Below are positions 8,026 through 15,390 of a DNA stretch of 23,643 nt, piece by piece. Numbering within the stretch: position 1 is the stretch's first letter; every line of letters begins with the position of its first letter. The stretch comes from SZUA-426 sp041666155 (GTDB lineage: Bacteria > Spirochaetota > Spirochaetia > Treponematales > Breznakiellaceae). The notes under the pieces were generated by a model. It saw only the letters and a list, made by a program, of their open reading frames with translations. It had not been told where the DNA came from and made no database searches. A program made the translations under genes and the position numbers. Location of the stretch: the NCBI GenBank assembly GCA_041666155.1, contig JBAYHM010000029.1, positions 1 to 23,643 of the forward strand, written 5' to 3'.

Positions 8026-9333
8026 TCACCCCAGCGTGTGGAAAAAAACGGTGGCGATGAAGCCAAGCACGGTGAACAGGCCGACCATGCGGACGCTGCG
8101 CTCGTAGGCTTCGGGGAGCATGGTCTGCGCGGTCATGGCCAGCATGGAACCGGCCGCGAGGCCTTCGAACAGGGAATGGGCGAAGGGCGCCAGCAGGTTG
8201 GAGATTAGATTGCCGATGAGGGCGCCGACGCCTACGGCGATCACGAGCGACGTCCACATCCACATGATGCGGCCGCTCTTCATGCCGGAATCCTTCATCA
8301 TCGAGGAACTGGAGAGGGATTCGGGAAGGTTGGCCATGAAGAGGCCGGCGATGAGGGCTGGACTCGCGCTGAAACCGGTCATGCCCGCGCCGATCACCAG
8401 GGATTCGGGGACGCCGTCCAGAAGCAGACCGAGCCAGATGGCGGTCGCCGCTCCGGAACGGCCAGTCGCGGCGGCGGCTTTGATTTCGGCCTCGGTCGCC
8501 CGGAAGGCGCTTTCATCCAGGCTGCGCGATGCCTTGCGCACCCATTCCTCGCCGGAAACGGCTGCCGCGGGGATTTTCCCGGTGCGGCCCCGTTCCGCCG
8601 CGAGCGCGCCTACGGCGGCCTTCAGTTCGGGACTCGACTCCATGAGCGTCTCGAAATCGCCCCGATGGATCACGAAGGCTTTCGTCTCTACGAGCGGAAT
8701 AGCGTCCGCGGTGCGCGGCGCGTGCCAGATCAGCGCCATTTCGCCGAAGGTCTGTCCCTCGCCCAACTCGTCCACCAGCTTCCGCGCGCCCCCTTCATCG
8801 ACGTATTCGATACGGACGAGTCCGGAATCGATGATGAACATCGATTCGCCCGCGCTGCCTTGGATGAACACCGGTTTGCCCGCGGGGAGCGTTAGTTGAT
8901 CGATGTAGGGAATGAGAGCCTGGACCTGATCCGCGGGCAGGTTGCGCAGAATATCGACCCGACCAAGATGTTCCAGGAGAGCGTTCGCTTCGCCCTTCTT
9001 TACTCTCCGGAGCTTGGAAAGTACGGTGGAACGTTTTCGGACCCACGCGCCGCCTTCGTCGGCCATGCCCGACAGGGCTATGAACAAAAGGCAGCCGAAA
9101 AGGAGGCCGAGGGCCAGCGGTACGAAGCCGGCGCCTTCCCTCTCCACGGCCGGGTTTACGAGCTCAAAGGAAATAGCCGCGATAAGCGATCCCGCGCCGA
9201 AGGACATTACGGCGGAAATCACCGCGCGGGACGGCTTGGTCCGCAACCCGATTACCGCGCCGATGGGGAGGGAAACGGAACTAAGCGCGCCGAACAAAAG
9301 CGCCGCGAAGGCGGACGAACTCAGGAAGTCCAT
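8026..9333 (-). CDS. ZIP-family metal transporter with inserted cyclic-nucleotide-binding domain
   Basis: A 435-residue inner-membrane protein. Residues 1-92 hold three ZIP-like helices. In place of the usual variable cytoplasmic loop lies a complete cNMP-binding domain (about 120-235). Its phosphate-binding cassette reads FGEMALIWHAPRTADA, keeping the Glu (198) and Arg (207) that contact cyclic nucleotide in this fold. After a charged linker come five more helices (about 294-435), including GLLLDGVPESLVIGAG, MANLPESLSSSS and GLAAGSMLAMTAQTMLPEAYE, which align with ZIP helices 4, 5 and the C-terminal helices. The canonical metal-site His residues are replaced by Asp306 and Asn335, while Glu310 and Glu338 remain. 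Start ATG 9333 follows GGAGG at good spacing. Likely function is divalent-metal transport gated by a nucleotide, or metal-independent sensing. It is convergent with the pseudogene, 8 bp apart. Confidence 0.85.
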   Translation of the reverse strand: MDFLSSSAFAALLFGALSSVSLPIGAVIGLRTKPSRAVISAVMSFGAGSLIAAISFELVNPAVEREGAGFVPLALGLLFGCLLFIALSGMADEGGAWVRKRSTVLSKLRRVKKGEANALLEHLGRVDILRNLPADQVQALIPYIDQLTLPAGKPVFIQGSAGESMFIIDSGLVRIEYVDEGGARKLVDELGEGQTFGEMALIWHAPRTADAIPLVETKAFVIHRGDFETLMESSPELKAAVGALAAERGRTGKIPAAAVSGEEWVRKASRSLDESAFRATEAEIKAAAATGRSGAATAIWLGLLLDGVPESLVIGAGMTGFSASPALIAGLFMANLPESLSSSSMMKDSGMKSGRIMWMWTSLVIAVGVGALIGNLISNLLAPFAHSLFEGLAAGSMLAMTAQTMLPEAYERSVRMVGLFTVLGFIATVFFHTLG

Positions 9334-9421
9334 GGGAACCTCCGAAAGGAAACGATATCAGTAAGTATAGGACCAAGAGGCCATGGCCGCGAGGGGCGAA
9401 CTGAGAACTTTCGCCGATTAA

Positions 9422-9477
9422 ATACTTGACAATGATCTCGATTATACAGATCTTATACAAGTATTGAACATGTTCAA
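9422..9477. promoter_or_regulatory. Divergent control region with a perfect palindrome, probable TetR operator
   Basis: The 160-bp gap between the divergent ZIP and tetR genes holds TTGAACATGTTCAA at 9464-9477, a perfect 14-bp palindrome lying 16 nt before the tetR ATG. A second, spaced inverted repeat is ATACTTG (9422-9428) with CAAGTAT (9458-9464). TTGACA (9426-9431) reads toward tetR but lacks a -10 at normal spacing. On the minus strand a perfect TATAAT (9446-9441) could serve the ZIP gene. Autorepression by the adjacent TetR protein is inferred. Confidence 0.5.
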
Positions 9478-9493
9478 ATCAATGAGGCGATAA

Positions 9494-10156
9494 ATGGCCG
9501 ACGACATCACGAGACGACTTATCGACGCGGCGGAACGCCTGATGAGAGCGGGCCGAAAAGCGGAAACGCTGACCTCCCGTGAAATCGCGGCCGAGGCGGG
9601 CGTGAGCGTCGGCCTGATCAACTACTACTTCGGTTCAAAGAACGAGCTGATCGGAAAAGCGGCTGAACGCCTGTTCGCCGATTTCAACCCGCGCTGGGAG
9701 CGGGTGACCGCGTCGGCGAAGGAAGCGTCCGAAGCCGCGTTGAAGACGGGCGCGGACCGACGGGAAGCGACGATCGCCGCCCTCCGCGCGGGCAAGGCTG
9801 AACTGAAGGAGATCCTCAAGGGTCTCGCCGACGCGACCGTTTTGGCAGGCGCCGGCAACGACTTCGGTTTGCGAAGAGATCTGATGGAAGGGGAGATGAC
9901 CCAGACGAAGTTCGTCGTGCCCGTGCTCCGCTCCATCCTGCCCCCGTCGACCGATGAGCGTGAACTCCGCTGGGCCGCGTTCTTCATCGTGGCGCCGCTG
10001 CAGCTGGTGTTCCTCCGCAATGATTTCCTGTCCAAATGGACGGGTACGAACCTCGACGACAAGAAGGACCGAGATTCCGTTTTCGATTTTCTTATCGATA
10101 GGATTCTTGAGCCGTTCGCCGGAACGACGGGAACGAGCTCGGAACATATTCGCTAG
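9494..10156 (+). CDS. TetR/AcrR-family transcriptional regulator
   Basis: A 220-residue cytoplasmic DNA-binding protein. The N-terminal helix-turn-helix (about residues 26-50) reads LTSREIAAEAGVSVGLINYY followed by FGSKNELI, the standard TetR signature. The larger C-terminal ligand/dimer domain is all-helical and not recognisable as to ligand. AGGCG lies 5 nt before the ATG. The gene is 58 bp upstream of a radical SAM gene on the same strand with no terminator between them, so the two are probably co-transcribed and the regulator likely controls that enzyme and itself. The 14-bp palindrome just upstream is a plausible operator. Confidence 0.9.
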   Translation: MADDITRRLIDAAERLMRAGRKAETLTSREIAAEAGVSVGLINYYFGSKNELIGKAAERLFADFNPRWERVTASAKEASEAALKTGADRREATIAALRAGKAELKEILKGLADATVLAGAGNDFGLRRDLMEGEMTQTKFVVPVLRSILPPSTDERELRWAAFFIVAPLQLVFLRNDFLSKWTGTNLDDKKDRDSVFDFLIDRILEPFAGTTGTSSEHIR

Positions 10157-10214
10157 GCGGCGCCCGCTGTACGCGCGCAAGCGGTTCAGCGGACGTACGC
10201 CGCAAGGAGAAACT

Positions 10215-11345
10215 ATGGACTCAAACGGGCTCTTCAACGAGCAAAACCAGGAGTTTTTTTCGCGCGCGGCGCGCATCGCGCTCCGGAATGTGTTCGCGTC
10301 GGGCAAACCGCTGACCGCGGCCCGGAACGCCGCGAAGCTCGCGGGAATCGCGAATTTCCAGCGCAGCCAGGCCGAAAAGCGCGCAAAGGCGGCGCGGGAG
10401 GGGCGAACCGTTCCCGGCATCCTCATCGCTTCGGTCACGCGGAAATGCAACCTGAACTGCGCGGGCTGCTACTCCAAGACGCTCCGGCCCGACGCTTCGG
10501 CGGAACTATCCGACGAACGTTTCATGGAACTGTTCAGGGAAGCCGTAGACCTCGGCGTCGGAACGCTGATGATCGCCGGCGGCGAACCGCTGACGCGCCC
10601 GTCCCTCCTGCGGGAAGCGGCGAAACTGCCGGGCGTCGTGATGCCCGTGTTCACCAACGGCCTTCTGGTCGACGCGGAAACGATCGACCTGTTTTCCGGC
10701 GGAAGGCTGGTCCCCATATTCAGCGTGGAGGGAGACGCGGCGTTCACCGCCGAGCGGCGCGGCGACGGCATCCACGAGCGGGTACTGGCCCACGCGGCAG
10801 AACTCAAGCGGCGCGGCGCCCTGTTCGGTTTTTCGGTGACACTCACCTCCAAGAACGCCGACTCGGTCCTCTCGGATCGATTTTTACGCGAAATCGAGGC
10901 GATGGGCGCCTCGGTGCTGTTTCTGATCGAATACGTACCGGTGACCGCCGGCAGCGAAAACCTCGTGCTCACCGACGCCCAGAAAGCCGAACTGTTGCGG
11001 TCGGACAAGTTTGCCGGCTACTCGTTCATGCCGGTGTCGCTCCCCGGAGACGAGGAAGCCTTCGGCGGCTGCCTGGCGGCCGGACGCGGCTTCATACACC
11101 TCGCCGACGACGGCGCCCTTGAAGCCTGCCCCTTCGCTCCGTTCTCCGATATCAGCGCAGCCCGCCTATCGCTCGCGGAAGCGCTTGAATCGCCCCTGAT
11201 GAGGGCCATCCGGGAGCGCCACGGGGAACTTACCGAAACCAAGGGCGGCTGCGCGCTTTGGAACAAACGCGGCTGGGTCGCGTCGCTCGGTTCCTGCGCC
11301 GCGCGGGGAAACGAAACAACACCCATTGAGGAAGCAAGCGCGTGA
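10215..11345 (+). CDS. Radical SAM protein with SPASM-like C-terminal cysteines
   Basis: A 376-residue radical SAM enzyme. The SAM-cluster motif CNLNCAGC lies at residues 78-85 (Cys78, Cys82, Cys85) and the GGEP motif at 122-125. About 65 residues precede the core, starting MDSNGLFNEQNQEFFSRAAR, an extension I associate with a family common in anaerobes and often found next to TetR genes. The C-terminal third has Cys in GGCLAAGRG, DGALEACPF, KGGCALW and LGSCAARG, consistent with an auxiliary SPASM-like iron-sulfur site. The ATG at 10215 follows AAGGAGA at ideal spacing; an in-frame upstream extension overlapping tetR is rejected. No small precursor-peptide gene is visible next to it, so substrate and product are unknown. 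A terminator follows directly. Confidence 0.85.
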   Translation: MDSNGLFNEQNQEFFSRAARIALRNVFASGKPLTAARNAAKLAGIANFQRSQAEKRAKAAREGRTVPGILIASVTRKCNLNCAGCYSKTLRPDASAELSDERFMELFREAVDLGVGTLMIAGGEPLTRPSLLREAAKLPGVVMPVFTNGLLVDAETIDLFSGGRLVPIFSVEGDAAFTAERRGDGIHERVLAHAAELKRRGALFGFSVTLTSKNADSVLSDRFLREIEAMGASVLFLIEYVPVTAGSENLVLTDAQKAELLRSDKFAGYSFMPVSLPGDEEAFGGCLAAGRGFIHLADDGALEACPFAPFSDISAARLSLAEALESPLMRAIRERHGELTETKGGCALWNKRGWVASLGSCAARGNETTPIEEASA

Positions 11346-11357
11346 CGCAATTCTAAA

Positions 11358-11393
11358 AAAAAGCCCCGCGCACGTGTCGGCGCCGGGGCTTTT
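11358..11393 (+). terminator. Rho-independent terminator after the tetR-radical SAM operon
   Basis: AAGCCCCG (11361-11368) and CGGGGCTT (11384-11391) form a GC-rich stem around a 15-nt loop. A-runs precede it (from 11355) and a short T-run follows (11390-11393), so it may act on both strands. It lies 12 nt after the radical SAM stop and just before the next gene. Confidence 0.8.
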
Positions 11394-11413
11394 GGGTTTA
11401 TACTGGCCGCACT

Positions 11414-12694
11414 ATGCCGCCGCCGAAAAAAGCGCAGGACAACTACAGGGCCAAATACGTCTCGCTGGTGAACAAATACAATCGATTGGTTCACGTCGTG
11501 AAGAAGAACAGCACCATCTTCAAGCGGCTCTATAAAAATTATACGGTCGTCAAACAGCGCCTGCTCCAGACTCTACGGCACGCCGACAGGGAAAAGAAAG
11601 AACTGCTCCGCAAATCGATGACGGAAAAATATCCGCTGATCCTGGACCACCGGCGGCGGATCGTGTTCGCATCGGCGGAGTTCCTTGAAGAGATTGAGAT
11701 GACTCAAGATGAATTGGCGGCCTCGTTCTATATCGATACCCTCTTTGAACGATTCCTACCAAACGATTTCACCGTCCGCGACGTATTGCCTATTCCGACC
11801 TTCCACTTTCCCGTCATGCTGAAGAACTACGAGTACGAAGGCGAAGCGGGCATTCATCCCTTCGTTCATTATTCGATGTCGGGGAAACGCGAATTCGAAG
11901 TGAAGCGGAAACTGTTCCTCTATTATCTGGAACCCAAGGACATCAGCTCGGAGGTAGAGCTGGATTACTTCCAGAAGACCGACAAGCTGATCCGCAACCT
12001 GACCAACGCGAACGACAATCTTCAAAACGCGAAGAAAACCATTGAGATGCATAAACTTATGCTCATTTCACTGGTCTGCTCCCTGATCGAGGAATACAAC
12101 AAGGAAACGTCGGTCCACCTTCAGAACATCAGACTCCTGACCGGCTACCTCACCGAGGAATGCCTCCGGCTCGGCCTCTTCCCCACGGGGTTGCATGACG
12201 AAATCGAATTCGCCAAGGACATAAACTACACGTCAGTGCTGCACGATATCGGTAAAATGGGCGTTCCGAAGGAAGTATTGGACAAGAAAGGGAAACTCAC
12301 GCCGGAAGAATTCGAATCGATCAAAAAACACCCGCGGCTCGGGGCCACCTACATCAAGAAGATGATCGATATGTTCGCCGCGGACCCCGCCTTCAGCGGC
12401 TACGAAGGCTTTCTGTCGGTTCCGTATGACATTTGCCTCCACCACCACGAACGCTGGGACGGGACGGGCTATCCGGACAAGATGGCCGGTGAGGCCATCC
12501 CCTTCTGCGCCCGCGTCGTCGCCCTGGTGGACAGCTACGACGCTATGAGGGCTAAGCGCTCGTACAACGTACCCAAGAGCCACGCCGAATGCGTGCGCGT
12601 CATCGCGGACGCAAGCGGCAAACAGTTCGCCCCCGACGTCGTCCAAGCCTTCCTCAACATCGAAGGCAAGTTCGACGAGCTGGAATACGAGTGA
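11414..12694 (+). CDS. HD-GYP domain protein, probable cyclic-di-GMP phosphodiesterase
   Basis: A 426-residue cytoplasmic signalling protein. Residues 10-70 are charged and helical, probably coiled coil. Residues about 72-175 may form a PAS-like sensory domain (YPLILDHRRRIVFAS onward). A second helical linker runs to about 215, and the HD-GYP domain occupies about 215-420. The metal/catalytic motifs are present: His235 in ETSVHLQNIR, HDIGK at 277-281, KHP at 305-307, HHHERWDGTGYP at 343-354 and DSYDAM at 373-378. This set supports hydrolysis of c-di-GMP, though binding without hydrolysis is possible. There is no receiver domain. No Shine-Dalgarno is seen before the ATG; TATACT at 11399-11404 is only 9 nt upstream, so a very short leader is possible. 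The upstream terminator insulates it from the radical SAM operon. Confidence 0.87.
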   Translation: MPPPKKAQDNYRAKYVSLVNKYNRLVHVVKKNSTIFKRLYKNYTVVKQRLLQTLRHADREKKELLRKSMTEKYPLILDHRRRIVFASAEFLEEIEMTQDELAASFYIDTLFERFLPNDFTVRDVLPIPTFHFPVMLKNYEYEGEAGIHPFVHYSMSGKREFEVKRKLFLYYLEPKDISSEVELDYFQKTDKLIRNLTNANDNLQNAKKTIEMHKLMLISLVCSLIEEYNKETSVHLQNIRLLTGYLTEECLRLGLFPTGLHDEIEFAKDINYTSVLHDIGKMGVPKEVLDKKGKLTPEEFESIKKHPRLGATYIKKMIDMFAADPAFSGYEGFLSVPYDICLHHHERWDGTGYPDKMAGEAIPFCARVVALVDSYDAMRAKRSYNVPKSHAECVRVIADASGKQFAPDVVQAFLNIEGKFDELEYE

Positions 12695-12765
12695 CGCGAC
12701 CGCATACGCATATCTGAGGACTCAAAATCGGGCTATTGGTTTTCATGCCGGATTAAGCGGACGGC

Positions 12766-12820
12766 GGTAGTATATTATTAAAGTTAAGATTGTTAATATG
12801 CCGCTTCCCTATCGAGGTCC
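12766..12820 (+). promoter_or_regulatory. AT-rich leader and ribosome-binding site of lipoprotein 2
   Basis: An AT-rich stretch (about 12769-12798, containing TATATT at 12771-12776 and TTAA-AG-TTAA at 12778-12787) resembles the block before the paralogue at 4669 in position and composition. GAGG at 12814-12817 lies 5 nt before GTG 12823 and supports that start over the in-frame TTG at 12790. The rest of 12695-12822 holds nothing else recognisable. Confidence 0.35.
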
Positions 12821-12822
12821 AT

Positions 12823-15123
12823 GTGAAAATACTGAAGCCCCTTTTTTGGGCGCTCATCGTCCTATGCTCCGCAACTTTAGCGTCGGCCTGCAAATCCCCT
12901 CTGATGGTCAGCGGCGGACACGGTTCCGTAGCAATCAATCTGTCAATTCCCGCCGTGACCGCCGCGACGTATCCGGAAGCGCTCAAGAAAGCTCTTTCCT
13001 CCCCAAGCCGTTTCATTCACCCGGATACCCGACGAGTGGAAGCGTCGGTTACGGCGGCGGATATTTCCGTTCCTTTGGTCGGCAGCGTCGATATCGCCGC
13101 GGGCCAGACAAGCGCGTCAATCACCATCACCGCCATACCAACAGGCACGAATCGCACCGTGACCATAAAACTCTACGACACGGGCGGCACCTTGCTGGCG
13201 CAAAATTCTTCAGTCGTCACCGTTTCGGACGGAACGACTAGCCCGGTCGCTCTAACAGCGGTACCGATCTCCACAAATACCGTAATGCCGGGTCCGTTCC
13301 TATCGGGGACTTACGGCGTCGCCCTCGGCCCGGCGGACGCGGGCAAAACGCACATATTCGCCTTCGTTCTGCCGAAAGCCGGCGCGTATACTCTTTATTT
13401 TTCCGATAACACCATTCCGACTTTCCCCACTGTTTACGCGCCCGACGGCACACTCACCGCCGCGACGGCGGTAAGCGGTACGATGAAATCCTTCACCGCA
13501 AGCGTGGCGGGAACGTATTACGTCGTGATTACGGTTCCTTCGGGTTACACTTCTGAACCCCAACTCGCGGTGGACGCGGATATACGGACATCTTTCGTCG
13601 GACCGACGTTCTACGTCGATTCGTCGATCCCAATCATAGATAGGAAGCGGGTATTTTCGTTAAATCCGGCATCCGGCATCGATACGGTCGCGGCATACGA
13701 CGTCACTTTTTCCCCTCCAGCGGTCGGTTCGCTAACGACTTCCCCGACCGCAAGCGGTATCACGATTACACCGCAAGCGACGACTTTCCCCGCGCAAAGC
13801 GCGGCTCCGGCGGCGATATTCACGTTCACCGACGCGTTGCTCGGCATCGCACGTTCGGAGACCGTCGCCATGCCGATTCCACGGACGATAATCTACCTGA
13901 GCACATCGGGAACCCCGCCAAGCGACAGCCTAGCCATGGGCGCGTCTTCTCTATACGCCGCAGCGGGAGCCCTTCCTTCAACCGACCTGGGACTCCCGGT
14001 CATTGCCGCCTCTGCCGATTTTTCCAACACCGAAACCATCGGAATAACCGTAAACTTCGCCGCCCTCGTTGTAGGCGGATGCGTAGAGTCAACCTGGACT
14101 CGGACGGCGGCCCACGGAACGAGCACCGTGAACCTCAAGGCCGCGACGTATCCCGCGCTTCTGGTCAATGCCGGAGGCGCCGGAACCATATTTGACGGGA
14201 TGAACTTCTTGCAAACGACACCGTATGCGGTAACAGGTGTGGTCAATACAAATATCATCCAAGTTTCGGGAAAATCAACATTCCGCGATTGCATCATCAG
14301 GATGGGAAATCTATCGATAACCCCAACGATGACTATATCTCATATATTCGTATATGCGGACGCCGAGCTGGAGTTTGACCGTTGTTCAGTTCTAGGCGGC
14401 GATGTTACCCTTAATAATAATACAGGATATAGTTCATACATATTCGCGATACAGACCGCCGTTGCAACAGTTCCCCTGACGATCGTTAACAGCGTTATTT
14501 GTCCGGGGAATATTTATTACCCCGCTACAGGCTCACCGTGTTACAGCCGGGGAATAAATATAACGGTTGCGAATTCCGTCTTGAATATCGCCGGCTCGAC
14601 TATTTCGGCTGGAAACACGAATAGCGCGACGGGGATTCTTCATTCCAATACTGTTTACTTTAGCAGTAGTACACCAACCTTCAGAGCGAGCAACAACCTT
14701 TTCTTATATGACATTACAACCGATGCTATATATAATTATGCGATCTATGATTCTTCAGCTAACGTCTTGGTTTGCCAAAACAATATGATCAGCTGCTACC
14801 CTGCTGATCCTGGTTTAGCTGTTATCGCATTAATTGCTTCTGTTAGTTATTATCAAACCACCTGGCCTAATTATGTCACATACGGCACCGGCAACCAATT
14901 CTCGCTTGAGTCTGCCCTGAACCTGACGGCCCTTTCGCCGACAGCCGCAGGCTTCGTGAAACCCTCAGCCGCATCCGCCCTCACTACCGGCGGCGCCAAT
15001 TTGCAGGTCACCGCCCCAGGCTTCACGTTAAGCGGCGACACCTCCGGTGTCGCCTTCCTCGTGGACCGCGACGGCAATCCGCGCACGGCGCCGTGGACCA
15101 TCGGCGCTTACGAACGGGACTGA
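12823..15123 (+). CDS. Large surface lipoprotein, paralogue 2
   Basis: A 766-residue predicted lipoprotein of unknown function, starting at GTG. VKILKPLFWALIVLC leads to ATLASAC, with the lipidated Cys at about residue 23, matching its position in paralogue 1. The mature N-terminus repeats the same design: SRFIHPDTRRVEASV, then a VTIKLYDTGGTLLAQNS strand. A beta-sandwich (about 150-260), a beta-helix-like region with FRDC and FDRCSVLGGDV turns, and the C-terminal VDRDGNPRTAPWTIGAYE follow. The stretch AFLVDRDGNPRTAPW and its preceding FTLSGD are almost the same in both proteins, with a 21-base identical DNA run. About 14280-14480 and 14640-14880 are notably AT-rich and codon use shifts there, unlike the GC-rich ends. 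This suggests either diversifying change or mosaic replacement. Confidence 0.83.
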   Translation: MKILKPLFWALIVLCSATLASACKSPLMVSGGHGSVAINLSIPAVTAATYPEALKKALSSPSRFIHPDTRRVEASVTAADISVPLVGSVDIAAGQTSASITITAIPTGTNRTVTIKLYDTGGTLLAQNSSVVTVSDGTTSPVALTAVPISTNTVMPGPFLSGTYGVALGPADAGKTHIFAFVLPKAGAYTLYFSDNTIPTFPTVYAPDGTLTAATAVSGTMKSFTASVAGTYYVVITVPSGYTSEPQLAVDADIRTSFVGPTFYVDSSIPIIDRKRVFSLNPASGIDTVAAYDVTFSPPAVGSLTTSPTASGITITPQATTFPAQSAAPAAIFTFTDALLGIARSETVAMPIPRTIIYLSTSGTPPSDSLAMGASSLYAAAGALPSTDLGLPVIAASADFSNTETIGITVNFAALVVGGCVESTWTRTAAHGTSTVNLKAATYPALLVNAGGAGTIFDGMNFLQTTPYAVTGVVNTNIIQVSGKSTFRDCIIRMGNLSITPTMTISHIFVYADAELEFDRCSVLGGDVTLNNNTGYSSYIFAIQTAVATVPLTIVNSVICPGNIYYPATGSPCYSRGINITVANSVLNIAGSTISAGNTNSATGILHSNTVYFSSSTPTFRASNNLFLYDITTDAIYNYAIYDSSANVLVCQNNMISCYPADPGLAVIALIASVSYYQTTWPNYVTYGTGNQFSLESALNLTALSPTAAGFVKPSAASALTTGGANLQVTAPGFTLSGDTSGVAFLVDRDGNPRTAPWTIGAYERD

Positions 15124-15132
15124 TCGGCCGAC

Positions 15133-15290
15133 GCGGGAATGCGGCGAACGGGGGAATCGTGGGTTTGGAGAACTTCTCCACAAAATGGTCGGCGAGAAGC
15201 AGAATATCCGAGCCTCGTTCGCGTAAGAGCGGGAGGAGCAGCGGGAAGACGTTTAATCGATAGTAGAGATCCTCCCAAAACTTGCGTTCA
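15133..15290 (-). pseudogene. Frameshifted fragment of a nifA-like sigma-54 activator gene
   Basis: Read on the minus strand, this stretch matches the AAA+ domain of the nifA at 17507-19105, corresponding to about 17855-18010 (NifA residues about 366-417). By hand alignment about 14 mismatches and one gap occur over roughly 150 bases, near 90% identity. It encodes EDLYYRLNVFPLLLPLLRER and then GSDILLLADHFVEKFSK. A 1-base deletion near 15163 then shifts the frame. Homology stops abruptly at both ends, only 10 bp after the preceding lipoprotein stop. There is no start, Walker motifs or HTH, so it cannot be functional as an activator. It is either a partial duplication of nifA or the remnant of a second activator gene. 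Confidence 0.85.
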
Positions 15291-15304
15291 GGCACCACGT
15301 TTTT

Positions 15305-15333
15305 TTGAAAAACCGAGCCGATAGAGCTACACT
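15305..15333 (+). promoter_or_regulatory. Candidate sigma-70 promoter of lipoprotein 3
   Basis: TTGAAA (15305-15310), a 17-nt spacer and TACACT (15328-15333) match the sigma-70 consensus at 5/6 and 4/6 positions. This would give a leader of about 50 nt, ending in the Shine-Dalgarno GAGGGG (about 15377-15384) before the ATG at 15391. Confidence 0.4.
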
Positions 15334-15390
15334 GTAGGTACATTAAAAAAACCCTAACCGAAAAATAGTATTCGGAGAGAGGGGAAAGCG

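Noticed and set aside
9954..10214. Upstream extension of the radical SAM protein into tetR
   Set aside because: It overlaps tetR coding sequence out of frame. ATG 10215 has an ideal ribosome-binding site and a family-like N-terminus.
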